64,000 nucleotides of DNA from Ottelia alismoides (lineage: Eukaryota > Streptophyta > Magnoliopsida > Alismatales > Hydrocharitaceae), in NCBI GenBank assembly GCA_037367405.1, contig JAZKJV010003258.1:1-64000 (forward strand), read 5' to 3'. This document shows positions 25,630 through 37,385 of the stretch, one piece after another. The position numbers were made by a program, and so were the translations under genes. The notes beneath the pieces were generated by a model, which was given only the letters and a program-made list of their open reading frames with translations, was not told the DNA's origin and did no database searches. The stretch's first letter is position 1, and each line of letters opens with the position of its first letter.

Positions 25630-25979
25630 TTCTAACAAAAGGGTCTTTGCCTCTCCCATGGTATGTCAGAATGAAGATTGCACTTGGTGCTGCACTAGGC
25701 CTTGCGTTTATTCATGAGGAGGCAGAGAATCCGGTAATATATCATGGTTTCAAAACATCAAACATACTGTTAGATGCGGTAAGTCTTAAATTACCTTTAA
25801 TAATCAAATCATTTTCTTATGATTATCAACTTTACCATAAAATGTGCATATCCAGGATTACAATGCGAAGCTCTATCATTTTGTGCTTGCCATGGAGGCA
25901 CTTAAGGGAGACAAAACACGTGTATCCACAAGAGTAACAGGAACATATGGATACACAGCTCCTTAGTATGTAATGACAG
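25630..25979 (+). pseudogene. Captured fragment of a PBS1-like receptor-like cytoplasmic kinase
   Basis: Family members phosphorylate Ser/Thr in plant immune and growth signalling. Exon part 25630-25778 reads [20 protein letters not shown], then [10 protein letters not shown] and [10 protein letters not shown], the typical subdomain VIa-VIb region. An intron with GT...AG borders (25779-25855) follows, then [25 protein letters not shown] and YVMTG to a donor GT at 25980. Catalytic elements are lost: the usual RD before FKTSN is HG, the DFG aspartate and glycine are replaced (LYHFVLA), and the APE motif is interrupted by TAG. Intron retention shows capture at the DNA level. No kinase activity is possible. 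Confidence 0.88.
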
Positions 25980-26446
25980 GTAAATATTTCATTACTATCG
26001 GCACTCTACTGTAGAGGATGCAGCAGAATAAAATCTGAGAATTAACCATAGCGAAATTTTTAATATGGATATGAAGATCCAATCATATAATGCCAAGGGT
26101 TGTGGCATGCTTGCAATGATCGTGTTTGCAGGGGAATGATCTGCTTTAATTATCATATATAGGTGTTGGGGGCATTTGGGGGGAAAGGAACATTACTGCA
26201 TCGATCTGCATGGACTCCGGATTGAAAATGACGCATTAATGAAGAGAGAAGATGCACAAGTTTATTCAAAAATTACCCACTTGACTATTGATAGAAAAAT
26301 ACATGGTAACCATGTTTTTTTTACTTTGAGGACTCAGTAAATATTTTATATCTACATAGATATTATATATTGTTATGTTTATCAACATGTCCTCATTTCC
26401 AGGGCAAAGCATATTTCAAATAATGTTTTTGATGTGATTGTCGTAG

Positions 26447-27185
26447 GAGTATCTGAAGAGCAAAGGAATCTGGGATGTACCTCATCCATGGTTGAACCTG
26501 TTCCTCCAAGGAGTCAGATTGGCAAAATTAAGGACCTATTGATGCAAACAGTAGCAGCGAAACCCTTGCCTCTTCTCATCTATCCTTTCTTTACAAACAA
26601 GTAAGCGCTCTTGCTCCCTCTCCGTCATTTACTATGATTAGTCCATTGTCATATTCAGCAACTTGTTTTGAATTATTTCTGTAGAAAATTAGCTGCATCT
26701 GAATAGAAAAACATGAACATAAAGGACCACTAAAGGCAATGTAAGAGAATTATCATGTTTTGGTGGTATTATATGTGATTATGAGGTCAGGCATTATCGT
26801 AAGATACAACAATTATATTGAAAAATCATTATATACATTGGAGCTGAAGTAGGAAAGAATCATTATCATTAACAAAAAAATCAATTAATTTTATGTTGGA
26901 TTATCATTGATCATTGTGATATTGTGTAGGTGGGACCGAAGGGTGTCTACCGTATTACTGGCGGACGACATTGGAAAGCGCATTATCTTCACTTTAGGGA
27001 TTCTACGGTTTGTTGTGACATCATGCAAGACAGAATCTTCATGCATTCAAGAGCTCCTGAATCTGAACAAGAAGATCATTGATGCAACCCTTGCTCCCTT
27101 TAAAGACATGATCGAAGGAATGCAACTGGACATTGAGAGGAACGTGAATGTAGGAATGCAAAGGATGTTATTGAGAGGAAATTAA
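26447..27185 (+). pseudogene. Captured 3' fragment of a cytokinin dehydrogenase gene
   Basis: Cytokinin dehydrogenases are FAD enzymes that cleave the side chain of cytokinins. The exon at 26447-26600 begins EYLKSKGIWDVPHPWLNLF, matching the family signature (W-[DE]-VPHPWLNLF). After a small frameshift it continues VPPRSQIGKIKDLL and LLIYPFFTNK. A GT...AG intron (26601-26929) splits the codon before WDRRVSTVLLADD; family members have a similar (S/N)KW...TS sequence here. The last exon runs to TAA near 27183 through GILRFVV and LLNLNKKIIDA, where the resemblance fades. The N-terminal FAD-binding half is absent, so the fragment is not an enzyme. The assignment is by motif recognition; a search should confirm it. 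Confidence 0.78.
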
Positions 27186-28059
27186 AGTAAAGATGTTTTA
27201 GATGAAACAACTAATAGTCATCTCTTGTAACCATATGTATGACATGTAAAGGATAATGTCAACCATTGATTGTTTGTGTACATATATAGAGACACGTTAG
27301 TTTTAGTTATCTTCTTGGTTTGGATTAATTATTTACAAATTCTTTGCATATAGCAGCATCCTGTAATAATGTCAGAACGATATATAAGATTATTGGAGAT
27401 AATTTTGGTGTATTAGGTTGTGGTGACGGAATAATTGGTCGCCACAAAACCTGTTGTTTATCAATTCTAGCGACGTAAATACTTGTCACAAATTAATTTA
27501 CGACGGAATCATCGTCAGTGAAGTCTTTAGCGACGCGATTTTTCGAGACGGATAAAGGGCGTTGAATTAGCTGTCGGCACAAGGTATTCCGTCGCCACAA
27601 ACTGCTTATCCGTCGCCACAAGTCCGTCTCTCTAATTAGTTTTTGTTGTAGTGAATGATGGACTTGTGAGATCTAATTGGAGAAAACGAAGGATAACAGA
27701 AGGAATGAGAAGAGTGACAGAATTGAAAATGAAGAATAATAGAGGAAGAAGATGCAAACTGGAGGACGGAATCGTAACTTAGAAAATTAGATGTGGTTGA
27801 AGGTTGCCGCCAGGGAATGTTGGGGCTCGGTGGAGCTCCAGCTAAATTTCGCCTCGATAGTCAGCGCGACCGGAGGCTCGATCTGGAGGACCAAGGCTTA
27901 CACTGGCATTAGGATCGAACCGGACCTCCCTCGCTCAACCTCTCTCAACGACGGGGAAAGGCTAAGAGCCCTGTCATAGCCCTCTCTCTCTCACGCACAC
28001 TAGAACTTGGGAGTTGGAGGTTGCAAAAGGCAGATGGCCGGAATGAAGGAAGTTGATGG

Positions 28060-28069
28060 CTATTTATAG
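28060..28069 (-). promoter_or_regulatory. TATA box of LTR III (3' LTR copy only)
   Basis: On the minus strand CTATAAATAG, a near-ideal plant TATA box. In the 5' LTR the equivalent place (about 51641) has a 12-bp deletion that removes it. Confidence 0.7.
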
Positions 28070-29507
28070 AGAAGAAGATGTCCGGTCACCAGAGGTGGTG
28101 ACAAGAAGGAGGGTCGTTAAAGTAACGGTCGACCGTTGGAGCGGTTGGTCGACAACAGAAGAGGAGGAAGGAGAAGAGGAATTAGAGGTGGGTTGGCAAT
28201 GAGGAAGAAATAGGGAAGGAGAGGAAAGTAAGATTGAAAGAGAAAAGAGAGAGAGGGAAAAAGAAAATAAGAATAAATAAATAATGTAAAATAATTAAAT
28301 GAAATAAATTAATTAAGATATAATTAAATATATATTTAAATAATTAATTAAGTAATTAAGTAATTAAATAAATAAATATTTAGGTATATAATGAAATAAT
28401 TATATAAGTTAATAATTAAGTAATAATATATATATTAAATAAATAAATAAATATTTTAATTTAATTTAATTAATAATTAAATATTTAGTAATTATATAAA
28501 TAATAAATAACGTATATCAAATAATAATATATTACGGTACTTTGTACATTATACAAATACGGTCCCAAAACCCATATTTTTCATATTAACTTTGATTTTA
28601 GCGAAATCAGTGTCATTTTATAGATAATTAAATAATATGAACTTTAAAACTGAGTTTGCCAATTCGGAGTCTGTATGACCGAGTTATGAGGTCTAGAAAA
28701 TTTAGATAGCGGCTTCAAGGCTTCTAGTTTTCTTGGTATCTTGACTTTATTATATATATAAAAGATTTTTAGAAAAGAAATCAAGTTAATAGGATTTACA
28801 GTTAATTAATTAAAAATCTAAGAAGTTTCTACATATAATACAAATAGACAACAGGGCTCAAATGCCAAAACTCATCGGTTTTATTCGAAAATTTTGTTTG
28901 ATATTTTTAAAAAATAGTATTAAGATAAAATGAAGTTTAAAAGTGAGTTTGGCCCGTTTGGAGTTTTCTATAAATAGTTATGAACGTCGGAAGTCGGCTT
29001 TTGCGGCTTTTACGGTTCATTGTAATATTTTATTTTTATGTTGAATTATTTTTCTAATATTTTTAATAAATTAGTATATATTTTTATGAACAACTTTTAT
29101 AAAATAAGTGTTTTGATTTGAGATGATATAGGTGATGAATAAAATAAGTGAAATATATTTACATTGTGTAAAATTGATACATTATGTTTTTGGTCTTGAT
29201 TTTCTTGACCTTTTTATAGGTTAGGATCCTTATCTCCCCCTACTTATTTATTTTATCGACCAGGTAAATATTGACCCAGTCTTGGAGTTAGGATCATTCT
29301 GTATATATTTTATATCTACAACATTCTTTTCTTTTATTTTTCTTTTTATTTTTAGTCATTTATTTTGGTAAAATAAGCGTTAAATTTATAATATTAATAT
29401 TTGTGGTTAGAATGAAAATTAGTTGGAATTAGTGATTATTTACATGTATTTTAACAAGGATTTTAACCAAAATGAAAGAACAAAGGCGATAAATCACAGA
29501 TTTATCA

Positions 29508-29525
29508 TTCCCCTATACCTTCCCT
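29508..29525 (-). promoter_or_regulatory. Polypurine tract of element III
   Basis: On the minus strand GGGAAGGTATAGGGGAA abuts the 3' LTR. Stem-loop-forming sequence ACTTATT/AAATAAGT lies just upstream, as in elements I and II. Confidence 0.85.
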
Positions 29526-30440
29526 TTGTTTGTTCCTTAGCAAACACTTATTCTATAAATAAGTGCAAGCAAAAACAAAAATAAAAATAAAAATAAAAGA
29601 ACTTAAAACATGATTGTTTCTTTAAATCGAATCTCACTTCACCTAAAATCTAGAGCTTGGATTCAAACCTTTGGATTAATAGTGTGTCAGGACTCTATTA
29701 GAATTAGGATTTAAGCCTCGACAACCCTCAAGTTACACAAATCCTTATCCAGGTTCACCTTAACAGCCAACTCATATCTACCTGTTCATCACACAAACTT
29801 TTTAGCTTTGAAAGCAATTTGTACTGTGTGTGAAAGGTTTTATCTCTTCCAACTCTAGAGAAACGAAGAATCCTCCCTTCCAGTTATACACTCCCATTAG
29901 GCCCTCATCCAGCTACTCGATCCTCAAGGAGGGTGTATTTCCTTCTAAGGTCAGGTCGTGTTGTGTCCACAATCGAGTAAAGGGAAAAGATATAAGAAAG
30001 AGAAGAGAACTGGAGTGTGATCAGTATAATCACATCTCCTGTGAAGCCTGGCCAGTTTAGCCAAGTCTCTACGAAGACATGCATGCTTTTCTGAAGCTCA
30101 GACCATTGTGGTCATTTTTTATATTTGTTGTTTTCGGCTTGTTTTTGTTAGTGATAATTGTTGCACTGCATAGGTTTTTTATGTCCCGACGAATATAGCA
30201 TCTTTTCATTCCATCTATTTTTTGGGGTCTTAAAAAAATCGTGCCAGCAGATCCTTCCCTCATCCGAAGCTTTACTTTAACTCCAATCTCTCCCGTCTTT
30301 AGACGTCAGCGCCACTAGACAAGGATGGAAACACACCATCGAAATGAATTACCTTTCGAAGCCCCATGCAAGTCGAGCTAAGTGCAGAGTGCATGAGTTC
30401 AAAATTGGTTCAAATTGAGAAGAGTTAAACAGCTGACACC
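29526..30440 (-). other. 3' non-pol internal region of element III
   Basis: No intact frame. 29820-30080 (minus strand, beginning GACTTGGCTAAACTGGCC) is the degraded counterpart of the block at 5040-5360 in element I and 54960-55260 in element II. The frame at 29830-30060 on the plus strand is antisense and not supported. Confidence 0.5.
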
Positions 30441-30800
30441 ACGTGTCCTCTATACTTAGGATCAAGTGATCCTAAGGATAGTAGACTCAAAACCGAAGAA
30501 GATTGAGGTCAAGAAAATGTACATACTCAGTGGCTCCGCTTGTCCCACCTATACTTAGGGTAAAATATCCCTAAGTATAAAGAAGAAAATCAAAAGGTGA
30601 GGGACAAGCGAGGGAGCAGACGATACAAAAACCAACAACAATCAAAAAGAAGATGAGTGATATTACCCCCTCCCCCCATACTTAGAGTAAAGCGCACCCT
30701 AAGTGTGGGCAATGACAGGGGTAATAGAACAGAACAAGATGAACACAATGGTGTCTACACCCCCTATACATAGAATAAAGCACGTCCTATGTATAGCAAA
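30441..30800 (-). repeat. Array of PPT-like stem-loop modules, element III
   Basis: Modules near 30450-30487, 30548-30585, 30680-30715 and 30763-30800. Each is an inverted repeat of CTATACTTAGG type with an 8-12 base loop. On the minus strand two end in G-tracts (AAGTATGGGGGG, GTATAGGGGGTG). Individual modules match module types in elements I and II: the GGATATTTTACCC loop at 30548 and the GGATCACTTGATCC loop at 30450. Confidence 0.8.
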
Positions 30801-30924
30801 ATTCTAGATGAACCTAGGGGTGTAAGATAAACAGAAGAAAGACTGGATACAGAAACACATATGTATAGAATAGATCATGAAAATCGGGTATGAGGTGCAT
30901 AATACGAAGAATGAAGAGCGCATC

Positions 30925-32290
30925 TCATACAAAATGTATCGGGGCAACTTCAATGGTCGGAGAATTTATATCGAGAAATGGTTTCAAACACTGACCATTG
31001 ACTCTAAAGGTGGATTTAGAAGACAACTCAGATATATCGATGCTATCGTTGCCGTACACCTTTCTGACAAGATATGGACCTTTCCATTTGCTCTGATGTT
31101 TCCCTGGAAATAGATTGAATCTTGCATCAAATAGCCATACTTTCTGATTGCACTCAAACTGTTTGTGGCTGATGTGAGCATCATGCCACTCTTTCATCCG
31201 TTTCTTATAATGCAGGCTACTCATGAAGGCTTCGTCTCTCAGTTCTTCCAAGGTTGCCAGTCCAGTCTGCCTTTGATCTCCCAAATCATCTACGCCAAAG
31301 ATCACTTCTTTCACTACCCACAAGGATATGTGCTTGATCTCAACAGGTAAGTGGCATGGCTTGCCATAAACGAGTCAGAAGGGAGATGTACTCAATGGAG
31401 TTTTGAAGGATGTTCTATAGGCCCAAAGAACCGAATCCAAAAGCTGTGACCAATTCTTTCAATCTGGGCGAACAACCTTCTACAAGATCGTCTTGATCTC
31501 CCTATTCGAGGCCTCGGCTAGACCATTCGTCTGAAGATGATACGGAGTAGCAACCCGATGATCTATGTCGAACTCGTTAGCAAGAGCCCTTACCTTGTCG
31601 TTGATAAAATGGCTACACCCATCTGAGATGAGAACTTGAGGGACCCCGAACCGCGTAATGATGTGTTTCCTTAGAAACTTGCAAACTGTGGTTGCATCAG
31701 CATTTCGGGCAGGAATAGCTTCTACCCAACAACTCACGTAATCCACAGCTATAAGGATATACTCAAACCCCTGACTCTTAGGAAACGTGCCTACAAAGTC
31801 GATGTCCCATGTGTCGGAAACCTCACAGAAGTGACTCGGCTGTATTGGCATCATATTTCTAAGTCCACAAGTGCCCATTTTCTAACAGTTAGTACATCTC
31901 CTTACGAATGCGTGGGCATCTGCAATGAGTAGGCCACCAAAGATCGGACTGAATTACCTTATGTACTGTCCTCTTCCCTTAATGGTGTCCTCCAGCTTTG
32001 AATTTATGGTAATAAGTGATGACACTATGGTATTCCTCTTGAGGAATACACCGACACCAGACTGAATCCGTTCCTTCATGATAAAGGATCAGATCCTCCC
32101 AATGGTAGGACTTATCTTTCGTGAGGAAAGTCTCGAGTCTCTTCCTGGACCAATCTTGCGGGACTTTCTTGGTAACAAGAAAGTTCACAATGTCGGCATA
32201 CCACGAGAGCAAGGCGACAACAAGAATTGCCTCATCTGGAAAAGTCTCTATGACGGGTGAATCAAACTCAGAAGTCTCGGGGAATTCTAG
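30925..32290 (-). pseudogene. Athila-type integrase, decayed
   Basis: Reading downward: zinc-binding region (32212-31979, CIPQEEYHSVITYYHKFKAG, with one expected Cys lost), catalytic core 31878-31480 with the DDE residues visible as TWDIDFVGTF, QVLISDGCSHF and LAEASNREIK, and the C-terminal region 31323-30925 with KWKGPYLVRKVYGNDSID and STFRVNGQCLKPFLD. The zinc region is in another frame from the core. Core and C-terminus share a frame but have stops between 31480 and 31323. No integrase could be made from this copy. Confidence 0.9.
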
Positions 32291-33795
32291 TCAGGAGAGG
32301 TGATCCGCCACCACATTCTTGACTCCAGGTTTGTCCTTGATTTCGATGTCAAACTCTTGGAGTAGAAGTATCCATCTGATCAGATGTGACTTCAAATCCT
32401 TCTTGTCCATTAGATATCAGAAGGAGATATGATCAGTAAAAATTGTGACTTTTGATCCTAAGACGTAGGATCTAAATTTATCTAAGACAAATACTATGGC
32501 TAGAATTTCTTTCTCTATAACAGTATAATTCCACTATACGAAATCCAAAGTCTTGCTAGTGTAATGTATGGCATGAGACAGGCCATCCCTCCTCTGTCCC
32601 AACACAGCCCCAATGGAAAATCGGAGGCATCCGTCATGATCTAGAATGGAAGAGAACAATCGGATGGCTGAAGGACAGGAGCCTCTACAACCATATTCTT
32701 GAGAGTCTCGAACGCTGAAAGACACTTATCATTAACAATAAACTCTGTGTCTTTCGCGAGAAGATTAGATAACGACTGGGCAGTTTTACTGAAGTCTTGA
32801 ATGAACTGTCGATAGAAACCGACATGCCCTAGAAAAGACTATAATTGGTTCATGTTGGACGATGGATTGAGCTTTTTGTTGATGTCCATCTTGGCTGGAT
32901 AGACCTCCATGCCCCTGTTGGAGATGATGTGACCAAGGACCATCCCTTGAGTCATCATGAAATGACTCTTCTCCCAAGAAAGAATGAGGTTTACCTCAAT
33001 GTAACTCTGAAGCATGCAGTCTAGGCTAGAAAGACGGGAATCGAAATCGGCATCGTAGACTAAAAAATCGTCCATGAAGGCCTCTAAAAAGTTGCCTACC
33101 ATGTCTACGAAAATCGAGAGCATGCACCTCTTGAATGTAGCCGGAGCATTACATAATCCAAATGGCATTCGTCGGAAAGCATATGTTCTAAATGGACAGG
33201 TAAACGTCATCTTTTCGTGGTCATTAGATATGATAGCCACATGGTTATATCCCAAGTACCCATCGAGAAATCAGTAATGGCTCTTACCGGCTAATCTCTT
33301 GATAATCTCATCGATAAACGGTAGCGGGAAGTGATCCTTCTTGGTTGCCTAATTCAAACATCCGTAGTCCACACAGACGTGCCAAGAAGTCGGTACTCGG
33401 GTAGCAATCTCCTCTCTGTCCTCATTGATCACTGTAGTGATACCCGTCTTCTTCGGTATCAAATGTAAAGGACTAACCCATTTTGAGTCGGAGATGGGAT
33501 AGATAGAATTAGTGCTCCACCACTTGGATATTTCCTTCATAACCATCTCTCGAAGATTCGGGTTCAGCCTGCGCTGAAACTCACGAGATGGCTTGGCGTC
33601 ATCCTCGAGAAAGATGTGGTGGGAGCACAGAGCCATACTAATCCCATGGAGATCCGTTACTAAGCATCCGATTACCTTACAATTCTTCTCAAGAATCTCC
33701 ATCATACGGGATTCCTGATCTTTGGTCAGATTGGAAGAGATGATGACCGAAAACATTTTGAATTCTCCAGCAAGGAATCGATATTTCATTGACGG
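32291..33795 (-). pseudogene. Athila-type reverse transcriptase and RNase H, decayed
   Basis: The N-terminal part (33789-33349) reads VIISSNLTKDQE, EDDAKPSREFQRRLNP and YPISDSKWVSPLHLIPKK, typical of the Athila RT start. The palm follows in 33255-32839: MPFGLCNAPATFKRCM and the catalytic FMDDFLVY, the clade's variant of YxDD. RNase H is recognisable at 32640-32280 (GAVLGQRRDGLSHAIHYTSK; later LLLQEF and VKNVVADHLS), in other frames. Stops and at least two frameshifts inactivate it. Confidence 0.9.
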
Positions 33796-34591
33796 TGGTA
33801 ACTATTTAAGCTTAGGAGTAGAAGGAATAGGAAGAGAGGGTTTGACTAGGGCCTGGGTATAGGCTACTAGGTCGATATGCGAAATCTCAACCTAATCTGA
33901 CTCAGAAGGATCTGAAGATTGCTGATTTGATATCTGAATGTGCTGAACTGATTCGATCTCCAGGTTGGTTGTAGGCTTTTCTGGTGAAGTCTGAAGTGAT
34001 AAGAATTCAGTGAAGCACTGCCAATCAGCATCCTCAGAATCTAACTAATAGCTAGGTGACTGACATGACTGTTCATTACGGACCCGGAGGGATCGAGAAT
34101 ATAAAAATAATCTGAAAGAGTCTCAGAATCATTTCCATTAAGCTTCTTGTTGCTTGGCTCCAAGACTCTGTTCTCCAACCTCCCATCATCTAATATCTAA
34201 ATCTCGGATTCTACTGATGGCATGATGAAGGATTGGTAACTAGGTTCGGCCTAGACATCCTCATCATCTGTTTATATGAAATCACAGTCTTGATGACTAT
34301 CGGGTTCGTCATTACATGCTCACTCTGATTCGGCTAGAGATATGGCATTAAGATACTGGATCATCTCTATATGTATACTCTCACCTTGAACGCGAAAGTA
34401 CACCTTCCCAGAACCATAATCGGAAATAGCCTTCGCTGTGATCAGAAAAAGGTCGTCCTAATATGATGTGGGTATCGATCACGCTTTCAGGGACTGCCAT
34501 GTCCAACACAACGAAGTCCATAGGGAAATGCAAACCCTGAATGGTGACAATAACATATTCAATTAATCCCTAAGGTCTCTTGACCGATCTA

Positions 34592-34789
34592 TCAACGAAC
34601 TGGTAGAGGACTGAACTCGAACTTGTCGAGCAGAGAAGATGGAAGGAGATTTATCGAAGATTTTCTATCTAAAAGAGTACAATCAAAATTCGGATCAAGA
34701 ATTTCACATCTAACATACGGTGCTCCTGTATCTGATCTCTTAGATGGAAGTCGGTTCTGAATAGCGTGGCAAGTTTCCTTGGTTAACAC
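34592..34789 (-). pseudogene. Athila-type protease remnant
   Basis: The frame reads APYVRCEILDPNFDCTLLD then SSINLLPSSLLDKFEF. The family pattern is a short beta strand, a catalytic D-x-G-[AS] and 'SINLMP'. Here the aspartate remains but the motif is DRKSS, so the glycine is lost and the enzyme is inactive. 33800-34590 between protease and RT holds an acidic, stop-ridden linker. Confidence 0.65.
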
Positions 34790-35195
34790 ATGGATTTCGG
34801 AATAGTGATTACGTTGCCTCTTTTTTCTGCGAACGGTGGTTCACTCTTTGAGACCTTTCTGCAGAAGAGGGATGTCTGCCAAGGCTTCTGAAAGAGTGAG
34901 ATGAATAGTGAATTTATCGAGCATCTCTTTTTTCAGATCAAGCATTTGAGTCTTTTTGGGATTTTCTTTTTTATCGCCTTTCCCTAAGCAAAGTGCTTGA
35001 GGAAAAGGAATCTATACATCCTCCTTGTCAGTCTGTACAGGAGGAGGATCAGAAGAAGAAGAACTTGGTTTTTTAAAATGGGGATTGACATTTCTTGAAT
35101 CACCAGAGGAAGATCTATGATCTCGAGATTGAACAACTATCTTATTTTTATTTTACTTTCGATTTCTTCTCTTTTGTACATTTTTATGAGATTAT

Positions 35196-37385
35196 CTATC
35201 TATCATCATTATCATCACTATTTACAAAGAAAGGTAAAGCAACTGATTCAACATTCGGCTCTGGCTGCATCTCTTTAGATTTGGCGGCTTCAGCACCGCC
35301 ATCCACATCATCAAAGGGTGTGGCTTCAGCACCGTCATTAATGTCTTCTACGAGCTCGCTTGTGTCATCCAGAGTGTCCTCTTTGAGAATAGTAGAGTCT
35401 CCTCCTACTAGCATCCTACCACTCTTAAGAGAGATAAAATCAGCGTTATCACGATAAAGAGAGTCATCTGAAAATACTTGTGACTGAAGGGTGGATGTGA
35501 TAAAGTCTACTTGTTGTAACTTTCTCTTCAGATTATTCGGATTTAGCTCTATCTGAGCAGGTATGGCGGATTTCCCCTTGACTAAATCAGTAACATGAGT
35601 CTTGAACTCATCCATTTCTCGCCTAAACGTGACATGTTTGTCAGTAATTAGGTTAGCAAGATACTCTAAAGATGGGTTATCATGGAAGGGGCCATGAGAC
35701 CCGGATGAGTTGCCTCGATGATACTGAGGCTGTTGCGGAACTGATTGCTATTGAGGAGGCTGTTGATACTGAGACGGATAGGAGTTCTGCCTCCACTGAG
35801 TCTGTTGAAACTGACGAGGAACAGAATGTTGTTGTTTGTCTCTATTCTGCCCCATCGATGCCTACTGCGGTTGCTTGGAAGAGGTACCTTCGGTAGTCCA
35901 GCAGAAACCAGGATGATCGCGATGGATTCCTGATTGTTGCGGTTGGTTATACCAAATCCCATTGACCTCTGTCAATGGCTCAGGCATCTCAGCGTAAGTT
36001 GAGGGCATAGATGCCAATGGATGATCACTTTGATACACCACTATCTGGGTGTCAAATGACGGTATCTGTGGTCTCTGATGAGAAATCGAAGACTGAACAG
36101 TTGGCTCAACATGCACATGGTATATGAGCTGAACTGGTGGCCGCGAAAGTATGCCTCGGTCTCGGCTATTTGAGTCAGCATGTGATCTCAAAGACTTCGT
36201 AGATTTGGTCTGAATCTCTTGAAGGCACATGATTTGTGTCTTCAAATCACTTAGGAATCTCTCAAGCTCGTCGATCTTATCGAGCTTGTCCAGATTCTGG
36301 CACTTCTTCTCAATGATTTCGATGTGATCCAACTTCTGACAAATGATCCCCATATCAGCTGATGAGGATTCAGAACGAGTGGAAACAACAGAAGACGGAG
36401 TCCCTTCAATTTGTGACACTCTAGAGTGCCGGTGGAATGTAGGTGGCTTGGTCTCTGTATAGAACTGAGTCTTAGACATTGAAGTATAGTTCTCAGCCAT
36501 CTTCTCATAGATGGCCCAAACTTTGTCCGCATGCTTCGAGAAGTGCAAGCCACTGCAGAAAGCATTTACTAGACCCTGGAGTTCGGGTGTCAACCCATAG
36601 AAGAAGCTTTGAACCAAGTTTGGCTTGATGATATCGTGGTGGGGACACCGATCGATGAGCTCTCAAAAATGGTCCCATGCCTCATGGAACTGCTCATTCC
36701 CAAGCATGGTAAAATTACTGATCATAGCTCGAGCAGCATTTGTTCGACCAAGTGGGTAGTACATATTCAGATAGGTAGTTCTCAACTGCTCCCACGTCGA
36801 AACATATCTCCCCAAGTATTTCAGCCAGTAGGCTACTCGATCAATCGGGGAGAAAGGAAATGCGATCAATTTAATCGTGTCCTCGTTTACAAGCGCATCG
36901 TGCACAGTACTATAGATCAACTCGAATTCATGTAGGTGCAGATGTGGTTCCTCAGTAGATTGCCCATGAAATTTGGGCAATAGCTGGATGGTCTGAGGAC
37001 GGAGCTTGAAGTTCCCGTGGATAGCAGGGAGATGGATCCACCTGTGAGTAGTTGTAGCTCCAGGATTATAGAGCTCCTTCATCATTTGATCGGGACCAAG
37101 TGGTGGTCTTTATTCTCCATTTGGTTGCTCTGAATCCTCAGCATCTGGAATATCAGCATCAGGGTTATCTCTTTGAGCTTCCAACTGAGTCAGCTCTGCT
37201 ATGACGTCATTCATTAATTTACCTTGCTCTTGAATTTGATTCTGCATTGTCTCTAGGGAAGCAAGTAGACTACTGTTGATTGCAGCCTGATCAATGATGA
37301 CCGTAGTGGTCTGCGGTACTTTTCTAGCCATAGTCTCTGGAAAGGAAAAAGAGTTTAAGTCAGGGTTGGTTAGATCAATATTCAA
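35196..37385 (-). pseudogene. Athila-type gag, decayed but largely collinear
   Basis: Gag forms the particle. 37385-37110: N-terminal region with a Gln/Leu-rich coiled-coil-like stretch (LETMQNQIQEQGKLMNDVIA). 37085-36663: capsid region with IKLIAFPFSPIDRVAYWLKY and ARAMISNFTMLGNEQFHEAW. 36617-35862: VQSFFYGLTPELQGLVNAFC followed by a polar linker. 35615-35196: C-terminal part with ADFISLKSGRMLV, matching the 'AITLRSGK' segment of Athila gag, then an acidic tail. All four pieces share one frame and are separated by stop codons. The start could be the Met at 37385 or the later Met in PETMARKV. Confidence 0.88.

Larger units (their letters stand above)
23773..27653 (+). mobile_element. Non-autonomous CACTA transposon carrying plant gene fragments
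   Basis: Ends are CACTACAAGGAAAA (left) and, on the minus strand, CACTACAACAAAAA (right). The TSD is AAT at 23770-23772 and 27654-27656; the partner LTR III at 51240-51260 reads straight through, confirming insertion. Subterminal copies of TTGTGGCGACGG/GTCGCCACAA occur at 23785-23820 and repeatedly at 27420-27630, as expected for transposase-binding repeats. No transposase is seen. The interior holds a TATA-containing leader near 24090, fragments of a receptor-like cytoplasmic kinase and of a cytokinin dehydrogenase, all on the plus strand. 24450-25600 has no recognised content. Confidence 0.93.
20294..29507 (-). repeat. 3' LTR of element III with two DNA-transposon insertions
   Basis: Starts TGAAAAACACCACCTGATCG at the left. 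The right end, read on the minus strand, is TGATAAATCTGTGATTTATC, a U3-end inverted repeat. Subtracting the Mutator-like element and the CACTA with their TSDs leaves 4321 bp, close to 4303 bp for the partner. Divergence from the partner is about 9% by eye in the first 160 bp. 22063-23769 and 27657-29507 are LTR sequence. A TATA box is on the minus strand at 28060-28069. Palindromes lie at 22449-22460 (AGACACGTGTCT) and 28124-28137 (AACGGTCGACCGTT). Confidence 0.9.
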
